56,819 nt of DNA from Opitutaceae bacterium. GTDB taxonomy: Bacteria; Verrucomicrobiota; Verrucomicrobiia; Opitutales; Opitutaceae. Location of the stretch: assembly GCA_030648295.1 (NCBI GenBank), contig JAUSID010000042.1, positions 1 through 56,819 on the forward strand. The letters are read 5' to 3'. Position numbers and translations under genes: made by a program. Below are positions 16,312 through 23,926 of this stretch, piece after piece (position 1 is the first letter of the stretch; each line of letters opens with the position of its first letter). A model generated the notes under the pieces. The model saw only the letters and a program-made list of their open reading frames with translations, ran no database searches and was not told the origin of the DNA.

Positions 16312-18309
16312 ATGGACCTTCACGCGCGATGTATCCGTCTGCTCGCCTTCATCTCCCTCGCGCCCGCCGCGCAGCCGCTGGCGGCGGACACAATTTCGCT
16401 GGCCGATCTCGATCTCACTCATCTGCACGTGGCCGGCTGGAGCGCGCCTCGCGTCGACCTTTCGTTCAACGGGAAACCGCTTTCGATTGGCGGGCGAAAG
16501 TTCGAGCGCGGCATAGGTACGCGAGCGACGACAACGCTCTGGCTCGAACTCGATGGCCGCGCGGAGCGTTTCAGCGGCTGGGTCGGGGTGGATGACGCCG
16601 CGACAGCACCAAATGCCGCCATCCGGATGGTCATCGTGGGCGACGACCGCAAGTTGTGGGAATCCGGCGTGATGAAACGTGGCGACGCCGCGAAGCCGAT
16701 CGATGTGGCACTCGGCGGCGTGCGGTCTCTCTTGCTGACGGTCCTGCATCCCGCGGAACCGAACGCGCAGAATTTCGCCGACTGGGCCGATGCGCGGTTC
16801 ACCTACTCGGGTGCCGCTCCGCGCGCCGTCAACGCCCCGAGGGAAGGCGCAGTTATTCTTACGCCGAAACCACCGGCGGCGCCGCGGATCAATGGACCGC
16901 GGCTTTATGGCGGCCGACCGGGCCACCCGTTCCTCTATCGAATCCCGACCACGGGTGAACGGCCGATTACATTTGCGGCCGATGGATTGCCAGCGGGGCT
17001 GCGGCTTGATTCGACCAGCGGCATTCTGACCGGTTCGACGCCGCCGCGTGGAAAACATGTCGTTACGCTGCATGCGAGGAATTCCCACGGCGCGACCACG
17101 CGCGCGTTTGAGATCGTCAGCGGCGACACCCTCGCGCTGACCCCGCACATGGGCTGGAATCATTGGTATGCGCACTACAACCGCATCACGGACGCGATGA
17201 CGCGGGAAGCGGCGGATGTGATGGTGAAGACCGGCATGGCGGATGTCGGCTATTCGTATGTGAACATCGATGATTGCTGGTCGCACGCGAGCCCCGACGT
17301 GAAACGGCAGCCGGACCAGCAGCGGTTTGGGCCGTTCCGCGATGCGGCCGGGAACATCCTGACCAACGCGCACTTTCCCGACATGCGGGCGCTGACGGAT
17401 TATATTCATGGATACGGATTGAAGGCGGGAATCTATTCGTCACCGGGTCCGCTGACCTGCGGCCGGTACGCGGCCAGCTACGAACACGAGGAACAGGACG
17501 CGAAGCAGTTCGCGGCGTGGGGCTTTGATTTTCTGAAATACGACTGGTGCACCTACCGACAGATTGCCGGAACGGACAACAGCCTAGCCATGATGCAGAA
17601 GCCGTATCGCCTCATGGGCGACATTCTGAAAACGCTGCCCCGCGACGTGGTGTTCAACCTCTGCCAGTATGGCCATGGCAACGTATGGGAATGGGGCGCG
17701 GCAGTCGGCGGCCATTCCTGGCGCACGGCCGGCGACCTGGGAGGGGAATTGAACCAGATTTTCGCGGTGGCGTTGAAAAACGCCGAGCATCGTGAGTGGT
17801 CGAAGCCCGGGGCCTGGAACGATCCCGACTACCTCCAAATCGGGTTCATCGGCGAAGCGCGCACGAACGGGGAACCGAAGCCGTGTCCGCTCACCGCGAC
17901 CGAGCAATATGCGTTCATGTCGCTTTGGAGCCTGATGGCGTCGCCGTTAATCTTTAGCGGCGACATGAGTCGGCTCGACGATTTTACGCTGAACGTGCTG
18001 TGCAATCCCGAGGTGATCGAGATCGACCAGGATCCACTTGGTGAGTGTGCGCGCGTGGTCAGACTGTCCGCGGAAACCTTCCTCATGGTCAAAACGCTCG
18101 CGGATGGCAGTCGCGCGATTGGATTGTGCAATCAGGACGAGGTCAGCCGGGACGTCACCGCGAGTTGGAAGGATCTGGGGTTGAGCGGCCCGCAGCGAGT
18201 GCGCGACGTCTGGCGGCAGCGCGACCTCGGTGAAATCAGCCGCGAGTTCAAGGCGACCGTGCCGCGCCACGGTGTGGTGCTGGTGCGGATGTTTCCGCGT
18301 CGGCGTTGA
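16312..18309 (+). CDS. Secreted GH27-type alpha-galactosidase with NPCBM and Ig-like domains
   Basis: A 665-residue protein begun at ATG 16312, with AGGA five bases upstream and a signal peptide following. Residues about 25-165 are an NPCBM module (galactose-binding-like; FERGIGTRATTTLWLELDG). About 185-268 is a putative Ig fold (He_PIG type; GLPAGLRLDSTSGILTGSTP). The rest is a GH27/GH36-type TIM barrel, starting HMGWNHWYAHYN and YVNIDDCW. The likely nucleophile is Asp411 in FLKYDWC and the acid/base Asp506 in WNDPDYL. It should release terminal alpha-galactose (or alpha-N-acetylgalactosamine) from glycans outside the cytoplasm. It lies between the esterase and the GH172 gene. Confidence 0.9.
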   Translation: MDLHARCIRLLAFISLAPAAQPLAADTISLADLDLTHLHVAGWSAPRVDLSFNGKPLSIGGRKFERGIGTRATTTLWLELDGRAERFSGWVGVDDAATAPNAAIRMVIVGDDRKLWESGVMKRGDAAKPIDVALGGVRSLLLTVLHPAEPNAQNFADWADARFTYSGAAPRAVNAPREGAVILTPKPPAAPRINGPRLYGGRPGHPFLYRIPTTGERPITFAADGLPAGLRLDSTSGILTGSTPPRGKHVVTLHARNSHGATTRAFEIVSGDTLALTPHMGWNHWYAHYNRITDAMTREAADVMVKTGMADVGYSYVNIDDCWSHASPDVKRQPDQQRFGPFRDAAGNILTNAHFPDMRALTDYIHGYGLKAGIYSSPGPLTCGRYAASYEHEEQDAKQFAAWGFDFLKYDWCTYRQIAGTDNSLAMMQKPYRLMGDILKTLPRDVVFNLCQYGHGNVWEWGAAVGGHSWRTAGDLGGELNQIFAVALKNAEHREWSKPGAWNDPDYLQIGFIGEARTNGEPKPCPLTATEQYAFMSLWSLMASPLIFSGDMSRLDDFTLNVLCNPEVIEIDQDPLGECARVVRLSAETFLMVKTLADGSRAIGLCNQDEVSRDVTASWKDLGLSGPQRVRDVWRQRDLGEISREFKATVPRHGVVLVRMFPRRR

Positions 18310-18349
18310 TGTAGGTCTGATGGGGAACGCGACCGCCCCCGGTCGCCGG

Positions 18350-18433
18350 TGATTCGGTGGTCGGTTGTCAGTGAAGCCGTGAAACGGTGGTGAGGCGGAT
18401 GAGCAGATGGTCGGATGGTCGGTGAGGCAGCGG
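18350..18433. repeat. Array of GGTCGGATGGTCGGTGAGGC-type units
   Basis: Degenerate units GATGGTCG and GGTGAGGC follow the GH27 gene. The inverse of this string (CCTCACTGCCTCACC, then GATCATCCGCC) is found at about 10031 in front of the TonB receptor gene. It is one of several short-period intergenic arrays. A GCGACC-(N6)-GGTCGC hairpin precedes it at about 18329. No gene was seen in 18310-18575. Confidence 0.55.
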
Positions 18434-18575
18434 ATTGAGTTCCACCATAGCGGAACGCGTGAACATTTCGCCCTGGGCGCGGAGGCTATCGGAGACACGC
18501 CGCTGCGTCTGGGAAATCGCAGATGAAACCGCAATCGCATGGCGCGCGGGTTTCGGTTTCATTCGTTCCAATCGT

Positions 18576-20207
18576 ATGAGCATCACCGATCGCCATCCAC
18601 CCCGCCGAGATTTTCTCCCTGGCTACGGGATCGCGATGACGATTGCGCTACTGGTTTTGACGGGGTCCCACGCCGCGACGGCCGAGGAACCGCCGCATCC
18701 GGACTCGCTGTATGTGCACCACCCCGCGATCACCAGCGATCGCGCAGCGGGAATCGGGAAACGGGTCCAGCCCGGTGGCTCACTCGCGTTCGCCGACATC
18801 AAAGGTCCGGCGATCATCCGGCACATTTGGATGACGAACATCCGGGGAGTCGAACCGGTGATCGCGGCGGGCAAGGTGTCGATTCGATTTTATTGGGACG
18901 GACACGAAACACCGGATCTGGAGGTCCCGCTGAACGAGTTCTTCGGCACGCGATTCACCGCGTCGAACGGGCGATCGTTCCGAATGGATCTCGGCAAAAA
19001 TGCCTATTACGCGATGCCGTTTGGAAAATCAGCCAGGGTGGAGATCACGAACCACAGCGAAACCGAACTCGTCGGCGTGTACTGGCAGATCGATTACGAC
19101 AAGCTCGAGCGCGGGCCGGCCGACGGCGAGTACTTCAATCAAAACCGCCGCGTCGCTACGCCGGTATTGCTCACTGCATCGGCGGACGACACCAGGCACG
19201 TCGAAGCGGGTGGTGAATTGCGCCCGGCCCAGCGGCTGACGATTGCGACGTTGAAAGGACCGGCGGTTATCCGGCGGCTGACCCTCGCGTACGAGAAGAC
19301 CACCGGCGCGGACCAAGTCATCGTCAACCGGGGCGTCGTGGTCCGGATGTTTTGGGATGACGAGGCGCAGCCTTCAGTCGAGGTACCATTGGCAGATTTT
19401 TTCGGGACGGGGTTTGGGGAACGGCGGGAGTTCGATTCCGCGGCCTGGCGTCAGCATGGGACGACGGCGGAAATTCTGTTTCCGATGCCGTTCAAACGGG
19501 CGGCGCGAATCGAACTCGTCAATGTCGCAACGCGTGATACGGGGCGGTTTATGTGGCGAATTGAGTACGAACCCAAGCCGCGAGAGTTTCTCGATGCCGA
19601 CGTGGAGTATTTCCATGCGTGCTTCCGGATGTCGCGGCCCGTCCCGTTGAACAGCACCCATGTGGCGCTGGAGACCAGCGGCCCCGGAAAATTCGTGGGA
19701 CTGGTGTGGAGTTGCCACTGGTTGAACGCCGAACAGAAACCGGAAGGCACGCAAAATTTTTGGGTGGACGGCGTGAGAATCCAGAGCACGGGCTCGGAGG
19801 ATTATTTCGGCCGGGCGTGGGGTTTCGGGAAAGAGCCGCTGATTCATGCTTACAAGGGCATCACGATGGCGGCGGAAAAGAGTGCGGGCAACGCAACGCC
19901 GGTCGAGTGGCGACGCGTGACGGCATACCGGGCCCACGTACTCGACCCCATCATTTTCCAGAAATCGCTTAAGCTCGACTTCACCTGCTATGGCTACAAT
20001 CGCGGCCATCGCACGGACGAATACACGACCGCGTGCTTCTGGTATCAGCGCGAGCCGCACAAGCCGTTTATGCCCCTGCCGCCGAACGAGGATCTCCTGC
20101 CGCTCGATCATCCTGACTCGTTCGGGTTCGGGATGACGCAGGTCCATCAGCACGAGCGGACGCAGGACCGTGGTGCGGCGATGGGGGTATCTGTTCGGGG
20201 CGATTGA
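18576..20207 (+). CDS. GH172 / DUF2961 family secreted glycoside hydrolase
   Basis: A 543-residue protein when begun at ATG 18576; the frame stays open to 18435 but the N-terminus is best here, with a hydrophobic export segment (IAMTIALLVLTGSHAATA). Typical DUF2961 features are FADIKGPAIIRHIWMT, YWDGHETPDLEVPLNEFFG and TGSEDYFGRAWGF. DUF2961 is classified as GH172, known for difructose-anhydride and alpha-fructo- or arabinofuranosidase activities; the substrate here is unknown. The jelly-roll pattern occurs twice (about residues 60-190 and 200-340). The last residues (AAMGVSVRGD) look out of frame with the family. The next reading frame continues as a sensible domain, so a frameshift in the G-run near 20180 is possible. 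Confidence 0.85.
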   Translation: MSITDRHPPRRDFLPGYGIAMTIALLVLTGSHAATAEEPPHPDSLYVHHPAITSDRAAGIGKRVQPGGSLAFADIKGPAIIRHIWMTNIRGVEPVIAAGKVSIRFYWDGHETPDLEVPLNEFFGTRFTASNGRSFRMDLGKNAYYAMPFGKSARVEITNHSETELVGVYWQIDYDKLERGPADGEYFNQNRRVATPVLLTASADDTRHVEAGGELRPAQRLTIATLKGPAVIRRLTLAYEKTTGADQVIVNRGVVVRMFWDDEAQPSVEVPLADFFGTGFGERREFDSAAWRQHGTTAEILFPMPFKRAARIELVNVATRDTGRFMWRIEYEPKPREFLDADVEYFHACFRMSRPVPLNSTHVALETSGPGKFVGLVWSCHWLNAEQKPEGTQNFWVDGVRIQSTGSEDYFGRAWGFGKEPLIHAYKGITMAAEKSAGNATPVEWRRVTAYRAHVLDPIIFQKSLKLDFTCYGYNRGHRTDEYTTACFWYQREPHKPFMPLPPNEDLLPLDHPDSFGFGMTQVHQHERTQDRGAAMGVSVRGD

Positions 20208-20487
20208 TCTCGCGGGGCCGGACATCGTGACGGACGCGAGTTGGAAGATGTCGGAAGCAGCCGGCGAAGGCTGGCAGGAACCGGGATTCGATGATGCGAA
20301 ATGGAGCGTGGCAACGGCTCATCCGTTGTCGGCGTTCGGTGATGGTTCCTGGACGTGGCTTTGGCCCCGCGGATTTCGGATTTTTCCGGGCCGGATGGAA
20401 CGGATTTGGAACGCCTCGATTTTTCCGGAAGAGAAGGGGTACCAGGAAACGCTCTATTTCCGGCGGGACTTCCGTGTATCCCGGTGA
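20170..20487 (+). pseudogene. Truncated carbohydrate-binding-like domain, out of frame after GH172
   Basis: A 105-residue open frame in +1 relative to the GH172 gene. It contains YLFGAIDLAGPDIVTDASW, GEGWQEPGFDDAKWSVAT and ends YQETLYFRRDFRVSR. The pattern (tryptophan, GW..PGFDDA.W, terminal FRRDF.V) is that of galactose-binding-like modules found at the start or end of secreted glycosidases, and it stops exactly where such a module would continue into another domain. REP-like copies begin about 27 bp later. It may be the remainder of a longer gene cut by that repeat cluster, or the frameshifted tail of GH172. Confidence 0.5.
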
Positions 20488-20513
20488 AGCCCGCGCGACG
20501 TTAGGCGGCGCAG

Positions 20514-20785
20514 TAAGAGAGAGGTCAAATTCGTCATCCCCCGGCTAAGGCGGCACTGTAAGGGACAGGTCAAGTTCACCAGAGGCGGCACTGTAAGGGA
20601 CAGGTCAAGTTCACCAGTACGCGTGCTAAGGGACAGGTCAAGTTCGCCAGGGACGCCGTAAGGGTCAATTTCGTCATACGCCATGAACGGCAGTTCCTGA
20701 TCCGGGAACGACGGATACAGCAGGAGGCTCTTTCGACCGCCCTTTAACGGACAGGTCACGCCTGGTAAGGGACAGGTCAATTATG
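20514..20785. repeat. REP-like cluster left of the RAYT gene (TAAGGGACAGGTCAA)
   Basis: TAAGGGACAGGTCAAGTTC occurs at 20559-20577, 20594-20612 and 20627-20645, and TAAGGGACAGGTCAATTATG begins at 20766. Degenerate copies lie at about 20514, 20659 and 20747. All are in one orientation, opposite to the right-hand cluster, and end about 130 bp before the transposase gene. Confidence 0.9.
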
Positions 20786-20918
20786 CGTGCGCTCAGAGCC
20801 CGGTCATTCATGCCCACGCGGGCCAGCTGGAAGAGACAGGGCTGCCAGGACTGGCATACTCTGAATTGAGTAGTCAGCGCTCTCGATCTGAGACGAGGGG
20901 CTGGGGACAAACGAGGCC

Positions 20919-21905
20919 ATGAGACATCCACGAATCAAGATTTCGACGGCAGAAAACGAAGCGGCTTATCATTGCATCAGCCGCACGGTGAACGGCGAGT
21001 GGCTGCTTGACGATGCCGCCAAGGACATTTTGCGCCGACAGTTGTGGCAGGTCGCGGACTATTGCGGCGTGAATCTTGTGACCTACACGATTCTTTCGAA
21101 TCATTTTCACGTTTTGGTTCACGTGCCACAGCGCGAACCCGTACCCGACAACGAGCTTTTGCGGCGTTACCGCGTCCTCTATCCGAGCCCCACGAAGTAT
21201 CAGATGGCGCGGCTCGAGGTCATTCAGGCCGAGCTGTCCACCAATGGCGTGCACGCCGCCGGGTGGCGGAATCAGCAGCTCATGCTGATGGGCGACGTGT
21301 CGCAATTCATGAAGCTGGTGAAGCAGCGGTTCTCGATTTGGTTCAACAAATCGCACGGTCGCTTCGGCACCCTGTGGGCTGAGCGGTTCAAGAGCGAGTT
21401 GGTCGAGCCCGGCGAACACGTCCTCCAAACGATCGCGGCCTACATCGATTTGAACTGCGTGCGCGCGGGGATCGTCACTGACCCGAAGGAGTACCGTTTC
21501 TGCGGATACGCCGAGGCGGTTGCCGGCAGCGAAGCGGCCCGGGCCGGAATCCGTCGCATGCTGGGTGGCAGCGGATGGAACGATGCTCAGGCGCAATACC
21601 GCCAGATGCTGTTCGGAACAGGTGCCGGCGCGTACGAAGGGGCCGCCAGCATCCCCAACGCGGAGTTCCAGCGCGTGCTTACGGAAGGCGGAAAACTGCC
21701 GTTGGCTACTATTCTGCGCTGCCGGATTCGGTACTTCAGCGACGGCGCTGTGCTTGGGAGCAATGCATATGTGCAGGTGCAGCTCGCGGCATACCGGCAG
21801 AAGACCGGCAACCGGAAACAGACTGCACCGCGCCCACTCCCCTTGTGGACCGATTGGGGTGACTTGACGACTTTGCGCAGACTCCGAACCCAGGCAATTG
21901 GCTGA
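20919..21905 (+). CDS. REP-associated tyrosine transposase (RAYT, Y1/IS200-like HUH family)
   Basis: A 328-residue protein. The N-terminal half is a Y1_Tnp domain. The HUH pair is His62 and His64 in NHFHVLVH, and the probable catalytic tyrosine is Tyr175 in AAYIDLNCVRAGIV, the family's YIxxNPVRAG region. RAYTs are domesticated single-strand transposases that move short palindromic REP sequences. This gene lies between clusters of one short repeat in opposite orientations (20.5-20.8 and 22.07-22.20 kb), the layout expected of a RAYT with its cognate REPs. The C-terminal 130 residues (helical, basic) are longer than in minimal RAYTs. It appears intact. Confidence 0.92.
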   Translation: MRHPRIKISTAENEAAYHCISRTVNGEWLLDDAAKDILRRQLWQVADYCGVNLVTYTILSNHFHVLVHVPQREPVPDNELLRRYRVLYPSPTKYQMARLEVIQAELSTNGVHAAGWRNQQLMLMGDVSQFMKLVKQRFSIWFNKSHGRFGTLWAERFKSELVEPGEHVLQTIAAYIDLNCVRAGIVTDPKEYRFCGYAEAVAGSEAARAGIRRMLGGSGWNDAQAQYRQMLFGTGAGAYEGAASIPNAEFQRVLTEGGKLPLATILRCRIRYFSDGAVLGSNAYVQVQLAAYRQKTGNRKQTAPRPLPLWTDWGDLTTLRRLRTQAIG

Positions 21906-22070
21906 CCCGCAGCCGCAACGCGCCTGGCCTCGTTGTCCCGATCACCATCGGGACAGAAGTCTTGCCGTATCCGGCGTCGATGAGCGCCGCGGCCCGCCGC
22001 ACCCCTCGATACTGGTTGTGACGCGCTAACCCCGCCACTGGCGGCAGCGCAAGGTTCGCGCCCGATCGAA

Positions 22071-22203
22071 TTCACCTGTCCTTGACAAACTGCAATTAGC
22101 CAGCCGGCCGAAGAGACAGAATTGACCTGTCCCTTAGCGCCAATCCTCGATAATTAACCTGTCCCTTAGCTCGGGTTCCGCTGGACCTGACCTGTCCCTT
22201 ATG
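22071..22203. repeat. REP-like cluster right of the RAYT gene (GACCTGTCCCTTA)
   Basis: TTGACCTGTCCCTTAGC at about 22122, TTAACCTGTCCCTTAGC at 22154-22170 and TGACCTGTCCCTTATG at 22188-22203, with a degenerate CACCTGTCCTTGAC at 22073. These are the inverse of the left cluster. The remainder of the 491-bp gap 21906-22397 shows no supportable gene. Confidence 0.88.
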
Positions 22204-22397
22204 CCATCGCACGCGCTGCGTGATGCGGCGATATCGCAGATCGCCGTTCGTTCGATCCCAGCCCGTGCGGCGATGATGAGCCTAACGACCAGCGGACGAC
22301 AGTTTTCCGTGCCCGCGGCCCGCCGGGAGAAACAGCTTTCCGGCCATCTCAAAAAACTTTGCCTCGGGCGGGCACGGCCCGACATCCTTTCCGCTCC

Positions 22398-23075
22398 ATG
22401 ACACCTGAGGTTGGGTTGCAGCCATCGCTGTTTGTCCGTTTCCGGAATGCCTTCATTTCCGGAGTGCTGCTGCTCGCGCCCCTCGTGGTCACGCTCTGGG
22501 CGTTCAGCACGATCATCAACATGGTCGGCGGGACGTTTCGTCCGCTCTACGAACATTCCATTCCGGAATCACTCCAGCGGCTGCCATTCTTCTGGGACCT
22601 GATGGCGACAATCGTCGTCGTCCTGTTCGTCACCGCTCTCGGCTACTTTTCGAGCTACGTTTTCGGGAAATACTTCTTCAGCGTCGGCGAGCGCGCGATC
22701 CAACGCATTCCCGGCATCGGTGGGCTCTATAATTCCGTCAAGCAAATCGTCACCACGTTCGGCACCCAGAAACGCAATCTCTTCACCAAGGTCGTCATGG
22801 TCGAGTTTCCGCGCAAAGGCATCTGGGTGCTCGGCTTTCTCACCAACAAGACACAGGGCGAGGCACAGGCGCTGTGCGGCGGCGAAGTCTGGACCATCTT
22901 CGTGCCCACCACACCGAATCCCACCAGTGGTTTCCTCGTCATGATGCCGCGCCATGAAGTCACGGAACTCGAGATGAGCGTCGGCGACGGCATGAAAATG
23001 ATCATTTCCGGTGGCGCCGTCATCCCACCCTGGCCGCAGCCACAGGCGCCAGTGCCCGCCGAAGCAACACGGTGA
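22398..23075 (+). CDS. DUF502 family inner-membrane protein
   Basis: A 225-residue protein from ATG 22398 with two N-terminal membrane segments: FISGVLLLAPLVVTLWAF (about residues 18-40) and LMATIVVVLFVTALGYF (about 69-87). The soluble remainder carries the DUF502 core: ERAIQRIPGIGGLYNSVKQI, MVEFPRKGIWVLGF, and VFVPTTPNPTSG-like FVPTTPNPTSGFLVMM. The family is widespread and of unknown function; some members associate with membrane-channel or LIKE COV proteins of plants. It precedes the RecO-like gene by about 110 bp on the same strand. Confidence 0.9.
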   Translation: MTPEVGLQPSLFVRFRNAFISGVLLLAPLVVTLWAFSTIINMVGGTFRPLYEHSIPESLQRLPFFWDLMATIVVVLFVTALGYFSSYVFGKYFFSVGERAIQRIPGIGGLYNSVKQIVTTFGTQKRNLFTKVVMVEFPRKGIWVLGFLTNKTQGEAQALCGGEVWTIFVPTTPNPTSGFLVMMPRHEVTELEMSVGDGMKMIISGGAVIPPWPQPQAPVPAEATR

Positions 23076-23183
23076 CGCGTTGTCCCGCCGCCCGCTGCTC
23101 ATTGCGACCAGTTCCTCGCGGCGAAGCAGCCAGCCCCGAATCAGTTTGGCGCCGCATCGCCACACTGCTTTTTCGCCCCATCC

Positions 23184-23801
23184 GTGCCCGCTCAATCACT
23201 CCAAACCGAAGCCTTCGTTCTGTTGAAGCGGCCGGCTGGCGACGCGTTCCAAAGCTTCAACGTGTTTTCGGCCGAGCACGGCTCGTTGCTTGTGCTTCAG
23301 CGCGTGGCGAAGAAAGCGGCCACCGCCAGTACACCGCTCGACCTCTTCGACGAGGTGTCGCTGTTGCTCGATTCGTCCAACCAGGGCCGCACGTGGTTCG
23401 TCAAAGAAGCGAGGATCACGCTTCGACGTCCCGAGTTGGGACGGAGCTATGACACGCTGCGAATGGCGTCCGCGCTCGCGACGCTTGTCGCCCGCAACCA
23501 GGTCGACGAAGAGAGCCGTCCTGCCGTGGCCGAGTTGCTCCGCACGGCGTTCGCGGCGTTCGCCACGGGTGCGCGCCCCGACGTAGTGTACTTCAAGAGC
23601 CTTTTCCGATTCGCGCGCGACGAAGGCTATCCGTTGAAACAGCAATGGTTCCCCACCCTGCCCCCCGTCGACCGCACCGACGTTGCCGCCCTGCTGAATC
23701 GCCCGCTGGCCGACCAAACCGCGGAACCCGCGGCTGTAACGCGACTCCAGCGGCGACTCGAGGAATACCTCCGCGGCCATACCGAGATCCTGGTGGAGTG
23801 A
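23184..23801 (+). CDS. RecO-like protein (N-terminal OB fold, no zinc finger)
   Basis: A 205-residue protein with a GTG start at 23184. The N-terminus (TEAFVLLKRPAGDAFQSFNV, then FSAEHGSLLVLQRVAKK) follows the RecO OB-fold pattern in which a phenylalanine/threonine-rich strand is followed by EHG and a basic helix. The middle and C-terminus are helical (YDTLRMASALATLVARN) as in RecO, but the cysteine zinc-finger of many RecO proteins is absent. RecO helps RecR load RecA onto single-stranded DNA. The assignment is by pattern only. Its TGA stop is supplied by the GAGTGAC repeat array, and a large helicase gene follows. Confidence 0.65.
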   Translation: MPAQSLQTEAFVLLKRPAGDAFQSFNVFSAEHGSLLVLQRVAKKAATASTPLDLFDEVSLLLDSSNQGRTWFVKEARITLRRPELGRSYDTLRMASALATLVARNQVDEESRPAVAELLRTAFAAFATGARPDVVYFKSLFRFARDEGYPLKQQWFPTLPPVDRTDVAALLNRPLADQTAEPAAVTRLQRRLEEYLRGHTEILVE

Positions 23802-23922
23802 CGAGTGATGAGTGACAAGTGGCCGGTGGCGAGAATCGTTCCCTCCGGCTTGTCACTCGTCACTTGTCACTCGTCACTTGTCCGTCACTTGTCACTCGTC
23901 GTTACTCCATCACTAGTCGCTC
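23797..23922. repeat. Period-7 dyad array (GTCACTC family) between recO-like and helicase genes
   Basis: The left arm (GAGTGACGAGTGATGAGTGA) starts at the recO-like stop codon. The right arm (about 23850-23920) has six or more degenerate GTCACTT/GTCACTC heptamers and ends just before the helicase ATG at 23927. It is the same family as at 5.0 kb. Confidence 0.8.
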
Positions 23923-23926
23923 CCGC

